Source of the DNA: CAZNKU01 sp045545235
GTDB lineage: Bacteria; Bacillota; Clostridia; Monoglobales; Firm-18
Reading direction: 5' to 3'
Assembly (NCBI GenBank): GCA_045545235.1
Contig: JAZQAN010000014.1
Coordinates: 1 to 37,993 of the forward strand
DNA: 37,993 nucleotides
In this document: piece by piece, positions 1 to 6,765 of the stretch
Position numbering within the stretch: position 1 is the stretch's first letter
How the letters are laid out: each line of letters starts with the position of its first letter
The notes under the pieces: model-generated
Databases searched by the model: none
The model's input: the letters and a program-made list of their open reading frames with translations, nothing else
Told to the model about the DNA's origin: nothing
Made by a program: the position numbers and the translations under genes

Positions 1-140
1 CAAATAACCGCAAGGAAAATTCGATGTTTTCCTTGCGGTTTTATAGTTGTTTTTATTTTTCGGCAAGAGTAAACCCTTGCCCTACATTCAAACATAATTA
101 TTAAGTCATTTGCGATAGAACAACTTTTTCGACGGTCTGA
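1..140. repeat. Dispersed 140-bp repeat, copy 1
   Basis: Positions 1-140 match 5645-5784 without gaps, differing only at positions 8 (C/T) and 87 (T/A). The unit contains a hairpin with 12-bp arms (8-19 and 27-38) followed by TTTT, then a smaller GGCAAG/CTTGCC stem (62-67 and 76-81), and ends in CGACGGTCTGA. It may continue left of the window. No open frame of interest lies in it. It resembles the mobile-looking palindromic intergenic repeats common in Clostridia; that likeness is from memory, the duplication is seen directly. Confidence 0.9.
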
Positions 141-167
141 AGGATAGTTTGTAACTATCCTTTTTTT
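141..167 (+). terminator. Hairpin with T-tract right after repeat copy 1
   Basis: AGGATAGTT and AACTATCCT form a perfect 9-bp stem around TGT, followed by a run of seven T. It has the form of a plus-strand Rho-independent terminator, for a gene lying left of the window, or it is part of the repeat cassette: the second repeat copy is also followed at the same point by a palindrome centred on TTTGTAA. Confidence 0.65.
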
Positions 168-225
168 GCACATAGTTGGGGGTAAAAAATGCCGAAGAGT
201 GACCGAAGGTCCACGCAGATATCGG

Positions 226-263
226 AATAAAATAAAAGACAGCAACTATTATAAGCTGCTGTC
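226..263 (-). terminator. Terminator of the asd-dapA-dapB operon
   Basis: On the minus strand GACAGCA...TGCTGTC forms a hairpin (238-263) followed by TTTTATTTTATT. It lies about 50 bp beyond the dapB stop, so it should end the lysine operon transcript. Confidence 0.7.
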
Positions 264-311
264 CTTTAGAGTACACTGTATAAGTGATGTGTTTTTTAAA
301 ACATTTTTGTG

Positions 312-1070
312 TTATTTAGAATTTAAAAGGTCATTCATATCATACAACCCTGCCGGCTTGCCTGCAAGGAATTTGGCAGCTTTTACAGCACCTGTTGCAA
401 AAACTTCTCTTGAAGTTGCAATGTGTTTAATTTCAATAACCTCATCTTTGCCTGCATATATAACAGAATGTTCACCAACAATTGTACCACCGCGAAGAGA
501 GTGAATGCCAATTTCATTTTTATCTCTCTTTTTACGTACTGAATGACGGTCATAAACATACTGAGCCTCATTTGTGAGGGTTTCGGAAATTGCATCCGCA
601 ATAGCAAGTGCAGTACCGCTTGGAGCATCAAGCTTCTGGTTGTGGTGCTTTTCGATAATTTCAATATCAAAACTATCTTCCAAAACCTTTGTAGCTTTTT
701 TTGCAAGGTCAATAATTACATTAACGCCAAGTGACATATTTGCAGAAAAGAATACTGCCACGTCTTTGGCTGCAGCACCAAGTTCAGCCTTTTGTTCAGC
801 AGATAAACCTGTTGTGCAGATAATTGCAGGAGTATTTGTAGCCTTTGCATATTCAAGCACAGATGTAAGCGTGCTTGGGTGTGAAAAGTCAATTAAAACA
901 TCGGCTTTTCCGTCAAATTCTTTAAGTGACTTGTAAACGGGAAAATCGTTTTTAATTGAGTCGTTAATGTCAATACCGCATACAATTTCGCAACCATCAG
1001 TTTCGGCAACAGTTTTTACAATAAACTGCCCCATTCTGCCGTTACAGCCATTCATAATAATTTTTATCAT
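312..1070 (-). CDS. dapB: 4-hydroxy-tetrahydrodipicolinate reductase
   Basis: This cytoplasmic enzyme reduces the dehydrated DapA product with NAD(P)H to tetrahydrodipicolinate, the second committed step of the lysine and diaminopimelate pathway. The 252 residues fit the short Bacillota form. Visible signatures are the N-terminal dinucleotide loop GCNGRMG (residues 8-14), the catalytic and substrate-binding stretch EKHHNQKLDAPSGTA with H142, H143 and K146, and the SLRGG motif in the C-terminal domain. The ATG lies 13 nt after the dapA stop, and its GAGG ribosome binding site overlaps that stop, so the two genes are probably translationally coupled. It is the last gene of asd-dapA-dapB. Confidence 0.97.
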   Translation of the reverse strand: MIKIIMNGCNGRMGQFIVKTVAETDGCEIVCGIDINDSIKNDFPVYKSLKEFDGKADVLIDFSHPSTLTSVLEYAKATNTPAIICTTGLSAEQKAELGAAAKDVAVFFSANMSLGVNVIIDLAKKATKVLEDSFDIEIIEKHHNQKLDAPSGTALAIADAISETLTNEAQYVYDRHSVRKKRDKNEIGIHSLRGGTIVGEHSVIYAGKDEVIEIKHIATSREVFATGAVKAAKFLAGKPAGLYDMNDLLNSK

Positions 1071-1083
1071 AAGTTTATACCTC

Positions 1084-1971
1084 TTAGTTTGTAACTTTTA
1101 ATCCGTAATCTATAAGTGATTTACGGACTTTTTTTGCATCTTCTTCCGAAAGGTCAACAAGCGGAAGTTTAAGTTCACCAACGTCAAAGCCCATCATATT
1201 CATAGCATTCTTAACAGGTATAGGGTTAACGTCAATAAACAGCTTTTCAACAAGGTCCATCATTTCAAGCTGCATTTTTGCAGCTTCCTTTACCTTGCCG
1301 TCAAAGTAAAGCTGACACATATCGTGAGTTTGCTTTGGTGCTACGTTTGCTACAACAGATATAACACCGATACCGCCTATTGAAAGCATAGGAACAATCA
1401 TATCATCATTGCCCGAATAAATCTGCATATCAACATTTGCGGCAATTTTAGCGGCAAATGCAATGTTGCCTGTTGCTTCTTTAATTGCAACAATGTTTTC
1501 TGTTTTTGAAAGTTCATCCAAAGCACCAAGTGACAAGCTTACCCCTGTACGGGAAGGCACGTTGTATAATATAACAGGAATGTCTATTGCATTTGCAATA
1601 GCGTTGTAGTGGGTAACAAGCCCACTTTGTGATGTCTTGTTATAATAAGGTGTAACACAAAGTACACCGTCAAGACCTGCCTTTTGAGCATATTTTGAAA
1701 ATTCAATGGCGTGGTCGGTAAAGTTTGAACCCGTACCGCCTATAAGTGGTATTTTACCGCCAACTCTGTCTTTAGCATAGTCAAAAATTCGAAGATGTTC
1801 ATCGTCGGGCAGTGTAGGAGCCTCACCTGTTGTACCGCAAAGAATAATTGCATCGGTACTGTTTTCAAGATGAAAATCCAGAAGCTCACCCAATTTGTCA
1901 AAATCAACCTTGTTGTCTTTTATTGGAGTAACCAAAGCAACACCGGAGCCTGTAAATACAGTTTTTTTCAT
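1084..1971 (-). CDS. dapA: 4-hydroxy-tetrahydrodipicolinate synthase
   Basis: This class I (Schiff-base) aldolase condenses pyruvate with aspartate semialdehyde at the entry to lysine, diaminopimelate and, in spore formers, dipicolinate synthesis. The 295 residues match the usual length. It shows the GTTGE loop (46-50), the VTPYYN motif with Y109 and Y110, YNVPSRTG with Y136 and R141, and the Schiff-base lysine K164 in AIKEATGN. The start has a near-ideal AAGGAGGT site 9 nt upstream. It sits 27 nt after asd and 13 nt before dapB in one operon, which brings together the enzymes that make and use aspartate semialdehyde. Confidence 0.97.
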   Translation of the reverse strand: MKKTVFTGSGVALVTPIKDNKVDFDKLGELLDFHLENSTDAIILCGTTGEAPTLPDDEHLRIFDYAKDRVGGKIPLIGGTGSNFTDHAIEFSKYAQKAGLDGVLCVTPYYNKTSQSGLVTHYNAIANAIDIPVILYNVPSRTGVSLSLGALDELSKTENIVAIKEATGNIAFAAKIAANVDMQIYSGNDDMIVPMLSIGGIGVISVVANVAPKQTHDMCQLYFDGKVKEAAKMQLEMMDLVEKLFIDVNPIPVKNAMNMMGFDVGELKLPLVDLSEEDAKKVRKSLIDYGLKVTN

Positions 1972-1998
1972 AATAAATACCTCCTTGAATATTGAATT

Positions 1999-3084
1999 TT
2001 ATTTATCAAAATAACCTTTTGCAGCAAGAAGTTCTGCCATTTCAACAGCACCGCCTGCGGCACCGCGAAGTGTGTTGTGTGAAAGGCTTACAAATTTATA
2101 GTCATAAACCTTGTCATCACGAAGACGGCCTACAGAAATACCCATACCGTTATAAAGCATACGTTCTGATTTAGCCTGTGGGCGGTCATCCTCTTCAAAA
2201 TATGTAAGGAATTTTTCAGGAGCAGATGGCAAACCAAGCTTTTGAGGTTCACCTTCATAGTTTGCCCAGATTTCTTTAATTTCTTCAATTGTAGGTTTCT
2301 TTTCGAATTTTACGAAAACTGCAGCTGTGTGACCGTTTGAAACAGGTACACGAAGACACTGTGTAGTAATAACAGGAGAAGCTGCGTCAACAATTTTGTC
2401 GCCTTCAACCTTACCCCATACCTTTAGTGGTTCAAGTTCACTTTTTTCTTCTTCACCGCCGATGTATGGAATTAGGTTATCTACCATTTCAGGCCATGTT
2501 TCAAATGTTTTACCTGCACCTGAAATAGCCTGATATGTACAAGCGATAACTTCCTTAACACCAAATTTTTCCTTTAGTGGGTGAAGTGCAGGTACATAGC
2601 TTTGGATAGAGCAGTTTGACTTAACTGCAATAAAGCCTCTTTTTGTACCAAGTCTTTTTCTCTGAGCGTGAATAATTTCAGCATGTTCAGGGTTAATTTC
2701 AGGAATAATCATTGGTACGTCAGGTGTGTGACGGTGAGCAGAGTTGTTTGAAACAACAGGGCATTCAAGTTTAGCATATTCTTCTTCCAAAGCTTTTATT
2801 TCATCTTTTTTCATATTAACTGCACAGAAGATGAAATCTGCCATAGAAGCGATTTTTTCTTTATCAGCCTCAGCATCCATAACAACCATTTCTGCAACCT
2901 TTGAAGGCATTTCAATGTCCATAGCCCAACGTGGACCAATAGCATCCTTATAAGTTTTTCCTGCACTTCTTCCTGAAGCGGCAAGACCTACAATATTAAA
3001 CCAGGGATGGTTTTCAAGCAAAGTGATAAAACGCTGACCAACCATACCTGTAGCACCTACGATAACTACATTATAATTTTTCAT
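1999..3084 (-). CDS. asd: Aspartate-semialdehyde dehydrogenase (archaeal/fungal-type)
   Basis: The enzyme makes aspartate semialdehyde from aspartyl phosphate with NADPH and feeds dapA directly downstream. It has the N-terminal GATGMVG nucleotide loop (residues 10-16), SNNSAHR, the catalytic cysteine C158 in KSNCSIQ, and the RVPVSNGHTAA segment with H252. At about 360 residues, and with SNNSAHR, it fits the longer class found in archaea, fungi and many Clostridia rather than the Escherichia coli form. An in-frame ATG at 3105 overlaps the GTGGAGG ribosome binding site, so I place the start at 3084, which also gives the family's usual N-terminus (361 residues). Confidence 0.95.
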   Translation of the reverse strand: MKNYNVVIVGATGMVGQRFITLLENHPWFNIVGLAASGRSAGKTYKDAIGPRWAMDIEMPSKVAEMVVMDAEADKEKIASMADFIFCAVNMKKDEIKALEEEYAKLECPVVSNNSAHRHTPDVPMIIPEINPEHAEIIHAQRKRLGTKRGFIAVKSNCSIQSYVPALHPLKEKFGVKEVIACTYQAISGAGKTFETWPEMVDNLIPYIGGEEEKSELEPLKVWGKVEGDKIVDAASPVITTQCLRVPVSNGHTAAVFVKFEKKPTIEEIKEIWANYEGEPQKLGLPSAPEKFLTYFEEDDRPQAKSERMLYNGMGISVGRLRDDKVYDYKFVSLSHNTLRGAAGGAVEMAELLAAKGYFDK

Positions 3085-3126
3085 TTTTTCAATAAACCTC
3101 CACATTACATATAATTCTATAATATT

Positions 3127-3155
3127 ATAATAACATTATTACACTTAAGTGTCAA
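3127..3155 (-). promoter_or_regulatory. Promoter of the asd-dapA-dapB operon
   Basis: Read on the minus strand: a perfect TTGACA (3155-3150), a 17-bp spacer, then TATTAT (3132-3127), about 40 bp ahead of the asd start. It has sigma-A form. No lysine riboswitch is recognisable because the leader is too short to hold one. Confidence 0.75.
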
Positions 3156-3249
3156 ATATTTTTAAGTTTCAAATGATACAAATTTGTAATAGATTTTTTT
3201 GTTTTTTTGTGGTAGAATATATATAAAATGGTGAGAAAGGGGTTTTTTT

Positions 3250-4476
3250 GTGAAAAAAATACTTTTAATCACGATAACTGTAATGTTATATATGATTATT
3301 GCATCCACCTGTGTATTGGCTGACCTTGTTGATGTAAACGGAATAAAATACATAGATATAGGGCTTTTTTACGGAAACAATGCAAAACAACATGTAACAC
3401 TTGATACAGGGTACGGAAGCGGCACTGTTGCAGCTTCTGCAGTTGCTGACAGTATGCAATATAATTCAAATGGAATAATTTCTGTTGACGGAAAACAGTA
3501 CCGCGGAAGCATTATTTTGAAAAAGGATTCAAATGGTTTACTTACGGTAATAAACAGAGTTAAGCTTGAAGATTATATAGCATCTGTTATAGCTACTGAA
3601 ATGTCACCGTCTTTTAATGTTGAGGCACTGAAGGCTCAGGCAGTGTGTGCAAGAACATATGCCCTTAAAAATATCAATAAGCATTCTTCCCGTGGGTTCA
3701 GCCTTTGTGCAAGTACGGACTGTCAGGCGTATAAGGGTGTTTCGTCAGAGCATTCCAAAACAAACCAGGCGGCAAAGGCAACGGCAGGTATTGTTATAAA
3801 GTACAACGGTAAAATTATTGATGCGGTATATTCTGCCACAAGCGGTGGATGGACAGAGGATGTTAAAAATGTATGGGGCAGTGATATACCATACCTTGCG
3901 GCAGTTGAAGATACCTATGAAAGTAAAAGTGTTTACGGAAGCACATGGACAAAAGAACTTACTGCTGATAAGGCTACCGAAATTATGGTAAACAAAGGTT
4001 ATAATATCGGTGGTGTTACCAATATAGAAGTGATGGAGAGTACCCCTCGGGGTGTTGTTACCAAGCTTAAGGTTACAGGTACAAAGGGTGAGAAAATATT
4101 CACAAGGGAAAATTGCAGGTTTGTTTTTGGTACAATTACACTTTCACAGGCGTTTACCGTAAGACGAAAGTGGGAAAAAATAAAATATACACCTGTTCAC
4201 GTGACAGGCGGAACTGTCACAAAGGATGTTACAGTACTTTCAGATAAAGGAAAAACACAGACAACCCTTGAAGGCATTACTTTTAAAGGTACTTCAACCT
4301 ATACATATGAAGGTACACCTGATGGACCTTTAGCAAGCTTTGTATTTACCGGCAGAGGCTATGGGCACCTTGTTGGGCTTAGTCAGAACGGTGCCAATGG
4401 TATGGCGGGGGCAGGTTTTTCTTATAAGCAGATTTTAGAACATTATTATAAAGGGATTGAACTAAGTTGGATTTAA
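3250..4476 (+). CDS. spoIID: SpoIID/LytB-domain lytic transglycosylase-like protein
   Basis: The 408-residue protein has an N-terminal hydrophobic segment (about residues 4-22) that would act as a signal anchor, followed by a SpoIID domain. SpoIID cleaves denuded glycan strands during engulfment of the forespore. The catalytic-glutamate region is intact (E117 in ATEMSPSFNVEALKAQAV), as is the CASTDCQAYKG segment with C153 and C158, which matches the zinc-binding cysteines known in clostridial SpoIID. The start is GTG behind AGAAAGGGG. The stop overlaps the queA start by 10 nt. It could be a general SpoIID-like paralogue rather than the engulfment enzyme itself, since spoIIM and spoIIP are not nearby. 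Confidence 0.85.
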   Translation: MKKILLITITVMLYMIIASTCVLADLVDVNGIKYIDIGLFYGNNAKQHVTLDTGYGSGTVAASAVADSMQYNSNGIISVDGKQYRGSIILKKDSNGLLTVINRVKLEDYIASVIATEMSPSFNVEALKAQAVCARTYALKNINKHSSRGFSLCASTDCQAYKGVSSEHSKTNQAAKATAGIVIKYNGKIIDAVYSATSGGWTEDVKNVWGSDIPYLAAVEDTYESKSVYGSTWTKELTADKATEIMVNKGYNIGGVTNIEVMESTPRGVVTKLKVTGTKGEKIFTRENCRFVFGTITLSQAFTVRRKWEKIKYTPVHVTGGTVTKDVTVLSDKGKTQTTLEGITFKGTSTYTYEGTPDGPLASFVFTGRGYGHLVGLSQNGANGMAGAGFSYKQILEHYYKGIELSWI

Positions 4477-5489
4477 AAGATTATTACTATGATTTACCTG
4501 AAAAGTTTATAGCACAAACTCCTCTTGCACAGAGGGATTCGTCAAAGCTTTTGATGCTCAGTAAAGAAACAGGTGAAATAACCCATGAGGTTTTTCACAA
4601 CATTATAAATTATCTTGAAAGAGGCGACTGTCTTGTGCTTAACAACAGTCGGGTTTTGCCTGCACGTCTTATGGGAGTGCGTGAGGATACCGGTTCACCT
4701 ATGGAATTTTTGCTGTTAAGCAGAAAGGAAAAGGATGTGTGGGAGGTTATTGTACGCCCCGGTAAACGTGCAAAACCCGGCAGACACTTTGTTTTTGGTA
4801 ACGAACTGAAAGCAGAGGTATTAGATATTGTAAACGATGGCAACAGACTTGTGCGTTTTGAATATGAGGGCATTTTTGAAGAGGTTTTAGACCGACTTGG
4901 CGAAATGCCTCTGCCACCGTATATAACCGAAAAGCTTCAGGACAGAGAACGTTATCAGACTGTTTATTCAAAGCACGACGGTTCTGCTGCCGCACCTACA
5001 GCGGGGCTTCATTTTACAAAAGAGCTTCTTGAAAAAATTGAAAAAAAGGGTGTTAATATTGCATATGTTACCCTGCACGTAGGGCTTGGTACATTCCGTC
5101 CCGTAAAGGTTGAAAAGGTTGAAGAACATAAAATGCACAGCGAATTTTATGAACTTGATGAGGCAAATGCGCAGATTATAAACAACACCCGTAAAAACGG
5201 AGGAAGAGTAATTTCCGTAGGTACAACCTCAACACGAACTTTAGAAACTATTGCAGATGAAAATGGTGTTTTAAAGCCCTCAACAGGGTGGACGGATATT
5301 TTTATTTATCCCCCATATAAATTCAAGGTGGTAGACAAGCTTATTACAAATTTTCATTTGCCTGAATCAACACTTTTAATGCTTGTAAGCTCACTTGCAG
5401 GCAGAGAAAATATTTTAAATGCCTACGAAGAGGCAAAGGCAAATGATTACCGTTTCTTCAGCTTTGGGGATGCGATGTTTATTGTTTAG
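4467..5489 (+). CDS. queA: tRNA preQ1 ribosyltransferase-isomerase
   Basis: QueA transfers the ribosyl part of S-adenosylmethionine to preQ1 in the tRNA anticodon, giving epoxyqueuosine. The 340 residues are the usual length. Conserved parts seen are the N-terminal YDLPEKFIAQTPLAQRDSSK, then NNSRVLPARL, AAPTAGLHFT, HVGLGTFRPV and GTTSTRTLE. The start codon is TTG, preceded by AAGGGA and overlapping the end of spoIID by 10 nt, so translation is probably coupled. The usual partner tgt does not follow. QueG-type proteins, whose classic member reduces epoxyqueuosine, occur 19 kb away in this window but in a sugar operon, so a direct link to queA is not implied. Confidence 0.96.
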   Translation: MDLKDYYYDLPEKFIAQTPLAQRDSSKLLMLSKETGEITHEVFHNIINYLERGDCLVLNNSRVLPARLMGVREDTGSPMEFLLLSRKEKDVWEVIVRPGKRAKPGRHFVFGNELKAEVLDIVNDGNRLVRFEYEGIFEEVLDRLGEMPLPPYITEKLQDRERYQTVYSKHDGSAAAPTAGLHFTKELLEKIEKKGVNIAYVTLHVGLGTFRPVKVEKVEEHKMHSEFYELDEANAQIINNTRKNGGRVISVGTTSTRTLETIADENGVLKPSTGWTDIFIYPPYKFKVVDKLITNFHLPESTLLMLVSSLAGRENILNAYEEAKANDYRFFSFGDAMFIV

Positions 5490-5501
5490 CAGAATAAAAT
5501 T

Positions 5502-5529
5502 AAATGGGCGATTTGTAAATCGCCCATTT
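5502..5529. repeat. 28-bp palindrome with TTTGTAAA centre, copy 1
   Basis: Arms of 13 bp (AAATGGGCGATTT and its complement) surround GT. An identical copy lies at 5784-5811. It stands 12 bp after the queA stop and could act as its terminator, although no T-tract follows. The two copies flank the palindromes and the 140-bp repeat in this gap. Confidence 0.85.
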
Positions 5530-5559
5530 CAGCGTGTCGATAAACCTATCGACACGCTG
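5530..5559. repeat. Perfect hairpin, 13-bp arms, loop AACC
   Basis: CAGCGTGTCGATA and its complement surround AACC, directly abutting the preceding palindrome. No T-tract follows. It probably belongs to the mosaic of palindromic repeats that fills the 356-bp gap between the convergent genes queA and the AraC regulator. Confidence 0.75.
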
Positions 5560-5585
5560 ACAGATTGCGAAAAAGGAAGGTATAT

Positions 5586-5641
5586 TTTGTCAATTTGAAT
5601 TCGTCGGCGTACAATGGTACGGTAGAGTTCAAATTGGCAAA
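5586..5641. repeat. Nested imperfect palindrome
   Basis: Outer 14-bp arms (5586-5599 and 5628-5641) pair with one mismatch around an inner CGTAC-AATG-GTACG hairpin (5608-5621). It contains no start codon with a usable frame. It lies immediately before repeat copy 2 and looks like another module of the intergenic repeat mosaic. Confidence 0.7.
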
Positions 5642-5644
5642 AAG

Positions 5645-5784
5645 CAAATAATCGCAAGGAAAATTCGATGTTTTCCTTGCGGTTTTATAGTTGTTTTTAT
5701 TTTTCGGCAAGAGTAAACCCTTGCCCTACAATCAAACATAATTATTAAGTCATTTGCGATAGAACAACTTTTTCGACGGTCTGA
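5645..5784. repeat. Dispersed 140-bp repeat, copy 2
   Basis: This is the direct-orientation partner of positions 1-140, with two substitutions and no gaps. It ends at CGACGGTCTGA exactly where copy 1 ends, and is followed by a different palindrome. Together the copies flank dapB through queA. Confidence 0.9.
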
Positions 5785-5811
5785 AATGGGCGATTTGTAA
5801 ATCGCCCATTT
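5784..5811. repeat. 28-bp palindrome with TTTGTAAA centre, copy 2
   Basis: Identical to 5502-5529. It begins on the last base of the 140-bp repeat. On the minus strand it follows the AraC gene by 34 bp and may help end that transcript. Confidence 0.85.
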
Positions 5812-5845
5812 AATTTTACATAAATCATTGACGCAATTTATAATA

Positions 5846-6640
5846 TCAGTACCTGTTTTTGTCTTTGTATGCTGAAGGTGTTTTACCTACTTGCTTTTTG
5901 AATACACGTAAAAAGTTCGGCAAATTGGAAAAACCGCATAAATAACATATATCGGTAACAGATTTGTCTGTTGATTTTAAAAGCTCTTTTGCATATGATA
6001 TTCTGTAGTCGGTAAGATATTCTTTGAATGTACAACCGCAGGTTTTTGAAAACAAATATGAAAAATATGATGGTGTAATGTGTAAAAATCCCGATATTGT
6101 TTTTAAATTTATATCTTTGTTGAAATTTTCCGAAATGTATCTTATTGCCTTATGTATATTTTTGTCCGTAAGTGTTCCGGCAGTTTTATCAAGTTTGAAC
6201 TTTTCTTGTGTTACATTGTATAACAGGGCATTTATAAGATGCTGTGTTTCTGCATCCGTTACTTTAGGTTGTGAAAGTAATTCAATAAGAGCAAGAGTTT
6301 TGTTGTTTACAGACGGAATGTAGTATGCACCGTTCATGTCTTTACGGAGTTTTTCATCTATAATGTTTTCTGTAAAAGATATATTTATATATTTTATTTG
6401 TGTTTTTTTGTCTTTTTTGAATGTATGATGCAAATCAATGGGTGTAAGCATATAAAGTGTGCCTTTTTTTAGAGGCTTTTCAATGCCGTTTATTATGCTT
6501 ATAACTTCCCCTTCAAAAAAATATATAAGCTCGTAGTAGCTGTGCCAATGCAGACCAATATCTGAAAAATCTTCTGCAGTTTTTATATGTATGTTTTTAC
6601 CCATAAGGTCGTTTACGGAAAGTCTTATTATATCATTCAT
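5846..6640 (-). CDS. AraC-family transcriptional regulator with N-terminal cupin
   Basis: The 264-residue protein has an N-terminal sugar-sensing cupin (GLHWHSYYELIYFFEGE near residue 30) and a C-terminal double helix-turn-helix domain (about residues 165-260) containing DINLKTISGFLHITPSYFS and the second-helix signature GFSNLPNFLRVFKKQVGKTPSAYK. It is divergent from the glycosidase at 6766 and probably controls that gene and its isomerase partner. A GTG at 6649 overlaps the AGGTGA ribosome binding site, so the ATG at 6640 is the better start. The effector is unknown; by position it should be a sugar released by the divergent glycosidase. Confidence 0.9.
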   Translation of the reverse strand: MNDIIRLSVNDLMGKNIHIKTAEDFSDIGLHWHSYYELIYFFEGEVISIINGIEKPLKKGTLYMLTPIDLHHTFKKDKKTQIKYINISFTENIIDEKLRKDMNGAYYIPSVNNKTLALIELLSQPKVTDAETQHLINALLYNVTQEKFKLDKTAGTLTDKNIHKAIRYISENFNKDINLKTISGFLHITPSYFSYLFSKTCGCTFKEYLTDYRISYAKELLKSTDKSVTDICYLCGFSNLPNFLRVFKKQVGKTPSAYKDKNRY

Positions 6641-6657
6641 TTTTATCACCTGTGATT

Positions 6658-6686
6658 AGTATAATTTAAAATCTAAAATTTTGCAA
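6658..6686 (-). promoter_or_regulatory. Promoter of the AraC-type gene
   Basis: Minus strand TTGCAA (6686-6681), 17-bp spacer, TATACT (6663-6658), just upstream of the start at 6640. Confidence 0.6.
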
Positions 6687-6707
6687 CATTATTTGAAAAT
6701 TATTACA

Positions 6708-6735
6708 TTGAAATTCTAAAAAAATGTTATATACT
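6708..6735 (+). promoter_or_regulatory. Promoter of the glycosidase-isomerase pair
   Basis: TTGAAA (6708-6713), 16-bp spacer, TATACT (6730-6735). The two divergent promoters lie back to back within about 80 bp, a good setting for control by one AraC dimer. Because the box falls on an upstream in-frame ATG at 6724, that ATG cannot be the start. Confidence 0.6.
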
Positions 6736-6765
6736 TTAATTAATACTACTTACGGAGGGATAAAT

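Noticed and set aside
166..504. A 112-residue plus-strand frame at the left end
   Set aside because: It overlaps the terminator and the 3' end of dapB in antisense and has no recognisable domain.
3106..3249. A lysine riboswitch ahead of asd
   Set aside because: The leader from the predicted start to the asd start is only about 40 nt, too short for the roughly 170-nt lysine aptamer.
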